From Euonymus europaeus (Eukaryota; Streptophyta; Magnoliopsida; Celastrales; Celastraceae): a stretch of DNA of 64,000 nt. The notes beneath the pieces are model-generated. The model did no database searches, was not told the origin of the DNA, and worked only from the letters and a program-made list of their open reading frames with translations. This document shows positions 11,192 through 23,100 of the stretch, piece after piece. The stretch is from contig OY756957.1 of NCBI GenBank assembly GCA_963580455.1, forward strand, positions 28,054,501 to 28,118,500, in the 5' to 3' direction. Both the position numbers and the translations under genes were made by a program. Position 1 is the first letter of the stretch, and each line of letters starts with the position of its first letter.

Positions 11192-12689
11192 GTTTGCGGT
11201 TGTAGCTGTGCATAGTTTTCTTCAAGTCTGGATTGGGTTTTTGCTTGGAGCTGAAAATGGTGTTCTAGGTTTTTTGCCTGCTGTTTGTGGTTACAAGAAA
11301 AGAAATTTTATTTCGGTTGCACAGCATCCTGCTGGTCCTTGAGGGCTGGCGTAAGGCGTGATCGTGATTTAGATTGCATGGCATCCTACTGGCTCTTTCT
11401 CATGCCTAGTGTAAGGCCTGCTTTCTATACTTCTTTTCTTGTATTTCTTGGAGGTGTCTTTAGCTTGGAGAGCTATTGGTCTTAGGATATTGGTGAGTTT
11501 TGTTCCTTCTCCGTTTTATGGATCCTGAGTCCAAATAGAGGAGGCAAGGCTGCTATTTGTGAAAATTGTGAAGCTTTGGCTAGGCGTGTAGTTTTTTTTT
11601 GTTGTGTTTTGTTGCTTTGCGCAGTATTTTATGGAGTGTTTTTTAAGAGTTGTTGCAGATGCGGGTTGAGCGGTGGTTTATTATATTTTTTGGTTGTCTT
11701 TTTATTTTTTTATTTTGTAGTTGATGTTCCTTTGGTTTTCTCCTCTTAATGTAACCACGGTATTCCTCCGCAATAAGCGAGACAATTAATAAATTTCAGA
11801 GGTACCTTCATCTTTTATAAAAATAAAAAAAGACCCTTAAGGTCATTCATCCTGTGGTATTAAATCATAGAAAAATTCAAGGAAAAGGAGTTTCATCCTA
11901 TACAGTGGATGATTCCTCCAACTGATATGTTGAAATGGAATGTAGATGGCTATTCATTAGAAACTCTCACTACTGAAAAGATAGCTCCTTTGTAGGAAAG
12001 AAAAGGAGTTCGCTACAGAGTACAAGTACAGGATTCGATTGATACAGTCACCCTACTATGTTCAAGCAAATGGGCACCCAAGCCAATTGTTTTTCATTAT
12101 TAATTTACACTTAATATGTGCATCGGGGCAAAGCTTGAGGTCGTGATTCATACTATAAGGTTGCCAAAACAAAGCACTGTCGGGGATATATGCGCTTAAT
12201 GATCTTAAAAGAAAAGAACGTAACGTAGGGGATTATGTATTCCATTATATACAATCTCCATCTTATTATTGATGGAGTTAACCATTGCATACGTTCTTAT
12301 GTCATATTAATCAGTTTTAGACTTTGTAGCTTTGTCCATAGACATAACTGCAATTACCAAGAAAAATAAAACTGCAATTTATTCGCTTTAGAAAAATTAT
12401 AATCACTAGTGTTTGTTTCTTGGTTTAAACAGTTTGAGTAGTCTCATCTGATGTCGAACTTCGGTTGCTTGAAGTTTTTGTTCACAAAATTTACAGGGTA
12501 TCATTACCAGGTTTTTTTTTATATATATATAAATTTTTAGATTGTCATGCTTAAAACTGCTATAGTTGGATGCAAATGTTTGCTTTTCTTATTTTTACCT
12601 TCTTGGCTTCTCCCCCACCCGCCTCCACAAATTTTTAAAAAAATAATACAGGCAGTCAGGCAGAAAGAAAGAGAAGAGAAGAGAAGAGT
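11192..12689. other. Spacer with a retroposon-like tail
   Basis: 11200-11825 is T/G-rich on the plus strand and ends in an accacggtattcctccgcaa ... aattaataaa ... A-rich stretch, like the 3' end of a plant LINE; there is no reverse transcriptase frame, so this is only suggestive. 11830-12689 holds no gene that can be supported; a GA-rich tract lies at 12662-12688. Confidence 0.35.
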
Positions 12690-12698
12690 TCACAGCAA

Positions 12699-13296
12699 AT
12701 GTTGAATTGTTTAGGGTTTTGAGTTTGGTGATGATATTACAAAAATACCCCCACCAATGGTGCTCCGCCACGTCATAGATGGACCAGGACTCTGCATGCC
12801 TACCAGGCAGTCTCCTCGGTAAGAGTGCACCCGCTGGACCTACCAAGGTGAAAACCAGCTGGATATGGTCCACAACCATAATGGGAAGACCCACTTCAAC
12901 AGTGGTCCTCAGCCCTATATAAGGCTCAACAAGTCAGGTATTATCCAACTGAACCACAATTTGAGTACTGATTAATTGAGAGCTTTAGTCTGAGAAGCTC
13001 ACCTGATTGGATATCTACTGACTTGAGCGTCGGAGCGCCAACGCCAGAGGACACCCTCTGGTGCGGCCTTTAGCTCATCTTTGTTTGTTGTGCTCAGCTC
13101 TCAGACTGTTTAGCTGATCAACCTGGACAGCCCTCCTGCCTGGTCGGTAAGTTACCTGCTAGGCAACTTAACTGGTCAACCAAGACTGTCTGGCTCGGCT
13201 GATTGGCTCCCTGGAAGGATCTTCGTCCGTGCATTACTGCAGGTCTGACCCACTGAACGTCTTCTCGGTAGTGACACCTTTTTGACGTCATCAGGT
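12699..13296 (+). mobile_element. Ty3/gypsy-like LTR relic
   Basis: The segment contains a TATA box (ccctatataagg, about 12913) followed about 95 bp later by ttgagcgtcggag, a sequence found near the R-U5 region of many dicot Ty3/gypsy LTRs. GC content is clearly higher than in the flanks. Exact ends and a target duplication are not resolved; the limits given are the TG at 12699 and a CA near 13295. No internal retrotransposon genes are present, so it is a solo or truncated LTR. Confidence 0.45.
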
Positions 13297-15420
13297 GATG
13301 TTGTCGATTGGTGTTCAACATGTTGCCAATTGTGTCCACTCGATTTCAGGTATGCTACTCTCTCCTTCTATCTCCTTGAACACACACACGAATGTTTTTC
13401 CAATTCTTTCTTGCAAACTTTCACTGCTTTTGTGTTTCAGCAAAGGGACGTCTACGGTGCATGGAGCAATCTCTTGGACTGGAACATGCTGATAATAATC
13501 CATAAAGTTCATTTGCAGCTAATCAGGTAATTTACTCTCAGGAGCCGAGTCAGGAATTAGAATCTTTTTTAACCCAACACTGGCTCCTTTGGAAATGTAG
13601 TACTAGTTCTTTTTTCCCCTCTTTTTGGTGAGGGAGGACGAGTTGTTTGTGGTCTATTTAGAAAGTAAAGTAAGCACACCACATATTGATAATTAGCTCC
13701 ACCATCTCAACCTTTCCATCTTCTGTGCTAATATTAAAAGGAAATGGAGTCTTATTTAATGGTCGAGGGTCTATTCACGCAAAAATTTCTCATGTTCCCA
13801 TTATCTTGAAACTTCTCATAATGTTCTCTCCCTTACTTCCATTGTCCAAGTACTTTATTGTAAACATCCCGTTAGACGGTCTATTGCGATTTGTTCTAGA
13901 CATGCATTTGAATTTGCTACTCCATCCGCATATGATCATCGGTTGCTGCATAATTCTGGACAGTGTCAGATATCACTTGCTGAATTCTCTCTGTTTCTCA
14001 ATCGTATTATTTCGATTGCTTGAAAGATACTTGTTGGAACTATCATGGTAGAGTATACGTTCATGTCGTATAACTCGTTTAGAAATAGAATGCAAGACTC
14101 ATCACACATACATTGTCCTCTGCCCATGCCACTTCCTTTTAGATGGTTTTTGCAGTGGTACTTTCGACTCGAGTTCACGCCTGGTGGACCAACTAATTAG
14201 TGAGAAACTGAGAAAATGTTGTTAGCATTCCGTTAAGCCCACTCACTGAGCCAGTGATGTGGAGTAGCGTGATGGAAAATTTAGCAGGACAGCAATATTG
14301 GTGATAATAACATGATGATCAAAACGAGAGCGATATTTGCAGAATCGCCACACATTCGAGAAGTCTGTAAGAATCTAAAATTAAGAAACAACCATGAGAA
14401 CAAGCAACTGCAAATTTGGACAGATCTAATATCCTGATGACTTCCAGCTTTGCAAAATATGCGGAGAGAAGCTGAAAAGGAAACTCAAAGTTAGGGCAAA
14501 GTGCTTTTGAAGACTTTGTTAGATGTCCAATTCTTTTTATGGTGTGAAGGACTTTTTTTTCTCTCTACACACCTGTCACTGGGTGAGGTAGGAGGTAATT
14601 TATCTTTTTTTCTAGTCTGTAATTTGGTAAATAAGATTTTGCAGAAGAGACGGAGGGTATATAGAAAGAAAGGAGGATTTTTTTTCTCTCTTTCTAGCTT
14701 GTCTTTTCCTTACTGAAATTTCCTTCATGTACCAGGGAATGGAGAGGTCTTTGAAAAGTTAATAAATGAACAATTTGTTCCCATCCAAGTCGTTGTTTCT
14801 TTTTTTTACAGTACACTAGTGGCCTTTTTTGTTCTAGGGTTTCACTTTGTTCTTAGCCCTCCTCTGGTAGAACCAGCTTTCAACAAGTTGAATCACAATT
14901 TTGGTCCAGTAAGCTCAAGTTGGAGATCTTCCTCAAAACTCATTAATGTAACATCTAAAAGTTAGGGAAGTTGGCTTAATCATAATGTTTAGCATAAGAC
15001 ACTATGCAAAACTTTTACATTTAATTTGTTAAGAGCAACTCTAGAAAGACACATTTTCCAAATTTTTTATATTTTAAATTAAGTCTCACCTTTATTAGCA
15101 TAAAAACTCAAGCTATACACTTGTTTATATCATCAAACACGTCTTTTAATACAGTCACATCAACAAAACACAAATTTTTATACATTTTTCACTTTCTCGA
15201 CTAACAAAACCTTTAAATGTCAAATATCCCTTATCCATTATCTAATAAAACTACATCAAAATCAATATTAAATCTCACATTTTTTACAAAAAATAAATTA
15301 TATACTTATTCAAAATATCAAAACACATCTCTTAATACAATTATATTGATAAAAATACGTACATATTCTCATACATTATTCTATATCCATTTTCAAAGTG
15401 TCAAGTGCATTTGCTCTTAG
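13297..15420. other. Spacer with exon-like scraps, no gene supported
   Basis: Around 13300-13530 there are splice-like boundaries (ctcgatttcag|gtatgc, then ttgtgtttcag|caaaggg) on the plus strand, but the short peptides match no family that can be named. The rest is AT-rich, with poly-T tracts near 14550-14700 and no coding signal. Confidence 0.4.
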
Positions 15421-16250
15421 TTTTATATTACCGACGGAATGAACACTGCTATGCTACAAAATTAAAAAGCCAGCAAGACTGATTATTTGCTTAAAAAAAA
15501 AAGAAAAAGAAAAGGGTGTTGCGTTGGTTGGTGTTGACCCATTTTCAAGTGTGCAGTAGATTTGCTCGCCAGTTTGGTTTTGAGAATTGTGGTGTAATTG
15601 AGGTGGTTTATAGAATGGAACATTTAATTCCATCATGTGATTGGATTAAATTTTGAGGTTACTTCATCCCTCTCTCCAACTTTTTCATTCCCACATGTTT
15701 ATGTGGGAATAACTCATTTCATGAGGAATGAGATACAAAATGACAATTTTGCCCCATATTCAATAGTTTTTAATTTGAATTTTAATTAATATATTGCTAT
15801 GTGAAAATTTTGATCTCAATTAAATAGTTTTTAATTTGAAATCAATTAATATATTGTCATTTTATATTTGTTTTAAATTGTTAATATATGTAATTTTATT
15901 AAATTATTTTTAAAATGAAATATGTTGATTATATGTAATTATAAAGGAAGAATATAATGAACAAAAACATTTCATTTTAATTTTCATTTTAATTTTCATT
16001 TTCAATTCTTATACGTACTAAACATAAGAATCAAAATCTCATTCTCACTCCTGTTTTCATTCTCACTCTCCTCCTCCCTCAAAATGATTAAAATCAAAAC
16101 CAAAAGCAAAAGGCTGTTAGTTTTATATTGACAACGGAATAAACACGTGTTACACACTGCTATGCTACAGAATTCAAAACCAGCAAGACTGATTATTTGC
16201 TTAAAAAAAGGAGAAAAAGAAAAGCGTGTAGGTTGCTTGGTTTCGACACT
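15421..16250. repeat. Direct repeat pair (about 120 bp, 700 bp apart) with AT-rich interior
   Basis: 15421-15540 and 16119-16250 share long words (ctgctatgctaca, ccagcaagactgattatttg, cttaaaaaaa-rich, gaaaaagaaaag), at perhaps 80-85% identity by eye. Between them is AT-rich DNA with repeated cattttaattttcattttaa units near 15970-16005. The second copy ends about 130 bp before the reductase start, so it may form part of that gene's promoter region. Confidence 0.6.
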
Positions 16251-16330
16251 TGTAAAGCTCTTATTGGTTAAAGTGACTCGTATGGTCATAAAGTAGAAAG
16301 TAGGGGACAGTTAGGGATAAGGTGAGTTTA

Positions 16331-16343
16331 TTTAATATATAGG
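16331..16343 (+). promoter_or_regulatory. TATA-like box of the DET2-like gene
   Basis: The sequence tttaatatatagg lies about 36-48 bp before the start codon at 16379, followed by a (ga)n leader. The position is close for a TATA box with a very short leader, so transcription may begin close to the ATG. Confidence 0.35.
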
Positions 16344-16378
16344 GTGGTGTTTCTTGAGAGAGAGAGCGAGAGGTCACC

Positions 16379-17278
16379 ATGATCGATGTAGTTGTATCTT
16401 GGTTGCAGAGATTTGTATATCAATCTCAGCCTTCTCTTTTCATAAAAGTAATGTGTGTAGTGAGTCTGGCGTCACTGGCAAATCTTGGGATCTCAGAAAT
16501 ACAAGGAAAACACTTGCAGTACTCAAAATTCTGGGACAGTATTAAGTACCCCAGAAGGCAGAATATTGTTCTTCCCAGCAAAACTGGCATGCTAATTCTC
16601 TACTCACCAGCACTTCTAGCTAGTCTTGCTTCATCTTTTATGCTTCTCCCACACAAGGGTTTCAGGTTCTTGCTGCTTAATTCCGCCCTTACTATTCATT
16701 TCTTCAAGAGGATATGTGAGGTATGTAATCCATACTTAAACTATTGTGAAGTTTGACAGAAAGATGGGCAAGATGAACACATAAAACAGTTTATATGTAT
16801 TATGCAGGTACTATTTATTCACAAATATGGTGGAGGGATGGCTCTTGTTTCTGTGATTCCTATTAGCACAAGTTATTTCATGTCCACTGCAACCATGATC
16901 TATGCTCAATATCTAACACAAGATTCCTCAGACCCACAAATTGATTTGAAATATATTGGGATTCTTATATTTCTGATTGGAATTGTTGGCAACTTTTATC
17001 ACCATTACCTCCTTATGAAACTGAGAGGCAGCAATGACAAGGAATACAAGATTCCTAGAGGAGGTTTATTTGGTTTAGTAGTATGTCCACATTACCTATT
17101 TGAGATTTTAGGGATTTTTGGGGTCTCTTTGATTTCTCAAACATTGTATTCATTCTCTTTCTTTGCTGGTACAACTTTCTACTTGATGGGAAGAAGCTAT
17201 GCCACAAAGAGATGGTACATTTCCAAGTTTGATGATTTTCCTAAGGATCTCAAGGCTCTTGTGCCCTACATTTTCTAA
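16379..17278 (+). CDS. Steroid 5-alpha-reductase family protein (DET2-like)
   Basis: The 270-residue protein is encoded by two exons (16379-16720 and 16808-17278) joined in phase 0 across a GAG|GTATGT...TTATGCAG|GT intron. It belongs to the 3-oxo-5-alpha-steroid 4-dehydrogenase family, integral ER membrane enzymes that reduce enone double bonds with NADPH. The N-terminal part has the GKHLQYSKFW motif seen in the Arabidopsis At5g16010 type, and the C-terminal domain has PRGGLFGLVVCPHYLFEIL (about residues 197-215), ending in ATKRWYISKF-x-DFPKDLKALVPYIF. Several hydrophobic segments are visible (about 25-40, 70-90, 125-145, 162-180, 210-240). Length fits the At5g16010-like group rather than DET2 itself, so a brassinosteroid role is not established and the substrate is unknown. 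The gene looks intact. Confidence 0.88.
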
Positions 17279-17983
17279 ATGTTCTTGTATTGGAAATTTA
17301 GAATAAGAAGGAATGTTGTCTAGATTTATGGCAACTACTTCCAAAAGGCAGCTTACATACAAGAATCCTTGTACAATTATGTATCCATGTCTTTGTTCAT
17401 TCATCACAGTATTGTCAGTTGTCGATCTTTTACGGATGGAGTTCTCCCAATTTGATATCTATGATGGAAAGAAGCCTCACCAAGAAGGATGTATATTGTC
17501 AGAGAATGCAGCCTTACCACGACAAAGAGCCTTTTGTTGATCCATTTCTTCCTAGACAGTTTTGATAACGTTGCGAAGAGGATGGTTCATATCATTAGAC
17601 AATATCACTGAAACGAGGGCAAACATGCACTACTCCAAATTCTGGAGATTGCTGCTAGATGCTCAGTCAGATGACAAAACCAGACAGTTACCACCCATGA
17701 GTTCACAAAACCAGACAGCTCTTACCATTTCAAAGTTTTTCAACCCAAGGGATGCCCGAAGTCTATTAGCTTCAGCAATCACTGGATCAGGATGGTACTG
17801 CTGTCATGTATCTTGTGGTTTTTTTTGCTTCCCCTGCTCCTACTTCTGCTCCTCCTTGAACGACTCCTCCGCCGACCACCGCCATCTCTGTCTCTGTCTG
17901 TCTTTCATACTACCTAGCTCTCCCGTCTCTTTCTTTTTTCTTCTCTGAAACGTTGAAGGGCTACTTTCCTACTGTCCCTCCTA
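17279..17983. other. Spacer downstream of the reductase gene
   Basis: No gene is supported. 17610-17640 (aaacatgcactactccaaat, then tctgg) resembles the LQYSKFW codons of the reductase exon 1, hinting at a degenerate duplicate scrap. 17820-17940 is a C/T-rich tract with low-complexity reading frames. Confidence 0.4.
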
Positions 17984-18336
17984 TTACTGCCTTGTGTCAT
18001 AGTCTCTATCCCTACGTGTACCCCATAATCTTTTCCCATCTTCGGATTTTCCACTCCATAATCGATTTCCAGTCTCCTCTTCCTCGTTCTCCTCATAATC
18101 TTCATTAATTCTGAGTTCCAGCAAACCAATTTGTTCAAGACTCCACCTTTTCTTAATACAAAGCAAAGCAACATTACATGAATAATCTTCATTAATTCTG
18201 AGTTCCAGCAAACCAATTTGTTCAAGACTCCACCAATACTCGCCTCTTTTACAGATTCATTGTACAAAGGCTCTACCAGGTTCTGAGGGTCCATTCCCTT
18301 TTTTATGTTCTCTTCTGGGTTGGTACGGTTCGCCAT
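17984..18336 (-). pseudogene. Hypothetical minus-strand reading frame broken by an 86-bp tandem duplication
   Basis: From the ATG at 18336 the frame reads MANRTNPEENIKKGMDPQNL, then VEPLYNESVKEASIGGVLNKL, a protein-like start. Fifty-one bases (18099-18149 and 18185-18235 on plus) are repeated with an 86-bp period, and because 86 is not a multiple of three the second pass leaves the original frame. Removing one unit would lead into an acidic stretch (INEDYEENEEEETGN). No family is recognised. It may be the 5' exon of a small gene or a pseudogene. Confidence 0.35.
18099..18235. repeat. Tandem duplication, 86-bp period
   Basis: The word cttcattaattctgagttcc, continuing to caagactccacc, occurs twice without mismatch over about 51 bp, with 35 bp of unique sequence between. 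Perfect identity suggests a recent event. Confidence 0.9.
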
Positions 18337-18609
18337 CTCTCAATCTCCAAAGCCTTTCACTTCTGATTCTCTTGCTTCTACTGATTCTCTTAATTGAGTA
18401 AACCAATGACGTTTGCTGGCTTTCTGCTATTCTGTTGTGGGTCCTGGCACGTTTTGCTGTACTAAACGCAGCGTTTTAACTCAACACAATTTGGGTGGGG
18501 CTTAAAACGACACCGTTCAGATTAAAATTCGAATTCGAAATATCTAAATCCCTAACGCGCACTCATCGTTACCTTGCGCGATGACCCCTCCCCTCCCCCC
18601 AAATTACAG

Positions 18610-18618
18610 AAACCCTAA
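18610..18618 (+). promoter_or_regulatory. Telo-box-like motif before the SWIM/RING gene
   Basis: AAACCCTAA lies 44 bp before the start codon at 18662, within a C-rich leader. The match is exact; its function is inferred from the general use of this element in plant leaders. Confidence 0.35.
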
Positions 18619-18661
18619 ATAAGATTTCAAGTTCCAACCGTCACTTCCCCCAAAATCAAAT

Positions 18662-19372
18662 ATGGACTCTCCCGATTCATGGCGCCCGCGGTACAGACGC
18701 TACCGACGGGCGAATGCACTGGACGACAGGATCGAACGTGCGTTCGAACACGACATCCATCTCCTCCACCGCTCGGAATCCAACTTCTTCATCTTAGGCT
18801 CTACGGGGAACGTATACACCGTGATCATATCCACTACACCTTCGTGCACGTGCCCTGATTTTTTCAGACCTTGCAAGCACATACTATTTGTGCTGATCCA
18901 AGTCCTTGGGGTCTGTGCCGACGACGATTCTATTCGGGGGACGACATTACCGCAGTCCTTGGTCAGATGCCTACTTGAAACGCCAACGCAACCGGAAGCA
19001 TTAGCGCGGAAGAATGTTCGGGAGGCTTTTCATGCATTGTCTTCTGAAGAGAAAAATAAAAAACGTCCGAGATCTGAAGCGGCGGTGGAGATTCCTGAAG
19101 GTACGGTTTGTCCAGTTTGTTTGGATGAGATGGAAAAAGGAGATGATGCAGTGGGTTGTGAGAAATGCAAGAATTTGCTTCATCAGGAGTGCTTCTCGAA
19201 GTGGAAGAGGAGTAGAGGAAGCGGCGTCGTCAATTGTGTCATGTGTCGTGCACGGTGGACGTCGGAGGACGATATTAGTGCTCGTAAGTATCTGTTTTTG
19301 GACAACCATGTTAGCGAAGATGAAGATAGCGACCTTGGTGACTTCGACGATGAAGACGTTGCAAGTAGTTAG
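18662..19372 (+). CDS. SWIM and RING zinc-finger protein (putative E3 ubiquitin ligase, ZSWIM2-like)
   Basis: This intronless gene encodes 236 residues. A SWIM zinc finger (CxC-x6-CxH: C62, C64, C71, H73; CTCPDFFRPCKH) is followed by a basic linker and a RING-type finger (C150, C153, C166, C169, H174, C177, C192, C195), and the protein ends in an acidic tail (EDEDSDLGDFDDEDVASS). The layout matches plant proteins annotated as ZSWIM2-like E3 ligases, sometimes mislabelled as MEKK1-like. All metal ligands are present. The RING domain predicts ubiquitin transfer with an E2; the SWIM domain probably binds protein or nucleic acid. Substrates are unknown. The start is chosen because it opens the only long frame and lies just after a C-rich leader. 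Confidence 0.85.
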   Translation: MDSPDSWRPRYRRYRRANALDDRIERAFEHDIHLLHRSESNFFILGSTGNVYTVIISTTPSCTCPDFFRPCKHILFVLIQVLGVCADDDSIRGTTLPQSLVRCLLETPTQPEALARKNVREAFHALSSEEKNKKRPRSEAAVEIPEGTVCPVCLDEMEKGDDAVGCEKCKNLLHQECFSKWKRSRGSGVVNCVMCRARWTSEDDISARKYLFLDNHVSEDEDSDLGDFDDEDVASS

Positions 19373-20103
19373 ATTTTATTTTTTGTTGTTGTAAATATGG
19401 AAGGTAGACTTATCGAGCTTTTGGATTTCTCAAGCACTACTACATCTGCAAGCTCTCAAAGGGCAGGATAAATTCACCATAACATTATTTCTAACGACAA
19501 ACGCCATTGTTATACTGAAAAGAAACTCGAACCAAGAGAAAGGACCTGACTGGAGGAATATCTAGAAGTACAATTTTTTTGAGTCATGATCAATACTATC
19601 CAGTCAAAGAAGTAATCAGTAACCTTGAGGCTTTCGAAAGTGAGATTGTTGAAGCTTCTGGTGGCTAGATTCCAGAGAACAATATTGTCTTCTAGACAGA
19701 GTACGCCATTATAGGAAGGAAGGAAGGAGAGCAGAACTCAACCGGCAACAATGACACGACAGACAACGTATTCAATGTTTGATCAAGAATCACTCATATT
19801 CTACTAAGCTAAGCATGATTAAAATAAAATCCTGGAATAACAGCCTCTATTAACCATCCAATAAGTATTATGGAGAAAAAATCAATTAAATGCTAGTTCT
19901 ATGAGCTACTTGAGCTTGCCAAATCTCTTGCTAATTTCCTAATCTCGAGTTCGTCCTGCTGTACCGTGGCATAGCCCTCCGACAGGCTCCTATATCTAAC
20001 CTGTCAATGTAAGATTACTTATGATTAACATGAGGAAAATGTATAGAGTAAAGCAACTAAAGAGGGGATTATTGATTTTGAAAAACAGAGCTAGCAGTCT
20101 ATT
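19373..20103. other. Spacer between the SWIM/RING and GH3 genes
   Basis: The interval holds the convergent 3' ends of the two genes. No open frame, RNA gene or repeat is recognised. Confidence 0.5.
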
Positions 20104-23100
20104 TCATTGGGAGAATAAGCTTAAAACCATACCAGTGAGGTGCAAACTGAGGATTACAGAAGCCGCCACAAATAGCATCGACAGCATTCCACCAGCACTG
20201 GCCGAGGTTTCCCTATACACGTGCATTTTTCAGTTAAATAAGTACTGAGATCTTCCGAAAAATCGCCCAAAACAATACTTGCCAAGAGGTATCAAAACAT
20301 GACTTCAATCATTGACATTAGCAACGCAGACAAGAAGGGGTGCGGGTTTTCAATCTACGTTTTGGAACAAACTTTGTTCATTTTTCTTAAAGAAATCACA
20401 TTGTTCTTCCAAGAAAAGTACAGAACAAAAGTACCTGCTAACAAGACTTTTGCTTGGGCCAGCCTGAGTTTTGATTCCAAACCCAAAGGGAAAGAGTGGA
20501 TCATAGGGTGAATCCCCTACATTCATGGGTAGCTGATCAACAGTTTTAAACCATGTTCTTGGAAGTTCACCAGTGAATCCGTAGTCTCCGTAAAGAACAT
20601 CAGTTACGCCTTGGCCTTCAGTCCCCGGTAACCATGCTGCAACTAGAACATCGATTGATGAAACATATGGCTCAATCACAATAGGTCTGCCAGATATGAT
20701 GACAACCACACACTTCACAGCCTCGCAGACATTGTTGATGACACTTGGTCCAGGATCTACCATCGTCAGGTCCACGCTGTCACCTTGACTCTCAGCATAA
20801 GGGAGCTCACCTGCGACAACAATAGCATAGGAGAACATGCCCGATTCAACAAAATTTCCGTCAGGATTCTCGTTGTAGATGACTTCTGTGCTTGGATCTA
20901 CTGCAGATTTTATAGCAGCAAGAATGGTAGTACCTGAACACAGGAGGAGTTCCATTATATCTACAGCTAAATCACAGCATGTTACAAAATCTTCTTATAG
21001 ATAGAGGGTACCCCGGTCATGACCTTCGGCTTGGAGCCCACCCACAAAAAATAATTAGAAGAGAAGGCCGTGGTTTAAAGACCATGTATATTTGTCAAGA
21101 GCACACAATTTTACCCAAAACTACGCCTAAAGAAAATAAACAAGCCCTCCACCTCCCAGCTAATAAATGATGATAGGTATCAAGCCATTATAACAAACCT
21201 ACCAGTTTATGGAAGGATCAAACTCCACAAACCATAAAGAATACGCAACTGAGATTTTATAGTCATAAGAAGGGTTTCATCACTGGAAGAGGCAAGTGAT
21301 AAGCTTCTATAATGGCCAAGAATTCGTAAACCATAAACCGGTCAGAGATATTTGACAACAAAATTTATGTATGTTTAAAGTCAAACATACCCCGTGTATA
21401 GCTGTTGCCACTAAAACCTTGCCATTGGATTGTCCAACCACCGCATTGGTAACCCAAATTATCAGCATGAGTACCAGCAACTAGGATCTTTGGAACCCTT
21501 TTTGGAAGAGGTAGTAATGGATCGGTTTCATTTTTCCCATTCTTCAGCAAAACAAGTGACTTCCTAACAGCTTCCCTTGCCAAGTTTCTATGTTCCTGTC
21601 TTAGCAAGAGGGTATTTCATCAACTGCTGTTTTGGACCATGATATATAAATAATTTCAAGAGCATGAGTAAGGGAAAGATAAATTTTATAAAGCTACTCA
21701 CTGGCCATATGAAATATTTTTCCCCCACCTTTCTCTTTTTATACAGGTCAGTTCCTTAGTCTTGAGCATAAATGAGATTATTCAAATCAAATAATGAGCA
21801 AGAGAAATAACCATGATCAACATGAAATCACTCTCACCAACAGTCAGTAGACAATACAAATGTTTATAACATACATTCTACCATAACTATGCAGTGACTT
21901 AAATTCATGGAAAGCAAGCTTTTTTTTTTTTTTTGATAAGTCGTTGAGAGCACCTTAAGGGTTGAAAATCATGTAGTTGTTTGAATCACTGACCTGGCAG
22001 CCAAGCTTGTCAACAAGCGTGAGATCAGCCAGAGGGTTATCAAAGAGGCCCATGTTGAACTTGACTAATAAAATCCTCTCCACAGCATCATTAATGCGAT
22101 CTATCAGAATGATGTTGTTTGTAACCAGAGAAGTAAGATCATTGATGAACTCTGTAAAGTTGTAGGGGATCATGACCTGCAAAAGAATTTAAAGACTTTG
22201 AAAATAATTCACTGTCACCCAACGACACATTTTTGTATTCATATTAGCATGGCAAAAAGTTATCTTGGTTTAGTTTGAGATAGACAGATAGTTTATTATA
22301 AAATGTGCCTAACCATGTCAATACCAGCCTGAATTCCAGCTTGAACAGAGTACGTATAGTTTGCACGTGGTGGCGAAGTAATCCTGTCAATACCTTCCCA
22401 ATCTGAAATAACAAATCCCTGAAATTTGATAAGAAGCACCAACTCATATCAGCAAGGAATACCCGAATTCATGTCATAGTGGCATTAGCTCAACTAGCAT
22501 GATCAAAGATGCCAACAAAAAATCCACATCAAATAAAGTTCTGAAGACATTTCACCGCCAGAACATAATTTTAGAATAGTTAATCCAACAGCAGAACATA
22601 ATATATGATTCTAGCTTGACGGATCAACCAGAATCATATATGGACATCTTTTGAAAGTAGCAAGCCTATCATGTTAAACCATGATTTCACACTATAGCCT
22701 CAGGGTTCTAAATTTTAACATGCCAAAGAAAAGAATGCAAACAGAAGGAAGATATCAAGAAAAGTACAAAGAAACATAGAATCTCAAATGATTATAGCTG
22801 TGAGCCTGTGAGAAGTCTTCAATTAAGTGATAACTAAGATCAAGATCAGGATAAGTTTTTAAGTTGGCATAACGAATAGGATAAGATTGAACGATGACCT
22901 GAGAGTCAGATTATAATGACAGACTAAAGGGCAAGAAGAAAGGAGTAATTGAGTTCATCAAGAAGTAAAGAAAAATAGAGACAGCATCAAAATGCTCAAC
23001 AGATGTTAGAACTTTGCATAAGCTAGCCAAATTACAATAGCTGGCACTGCACCAAATTCTATGCAAATAATGATATTGAAACAAAAATGGAACATCATTT

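Noticed and set aside
17562..17948. 128-codon plus-strand frame
   Set aside because: Its second half translates a C/T-rich tract and its first half shows no family; only a short resemblance to the reductase exon is noted.
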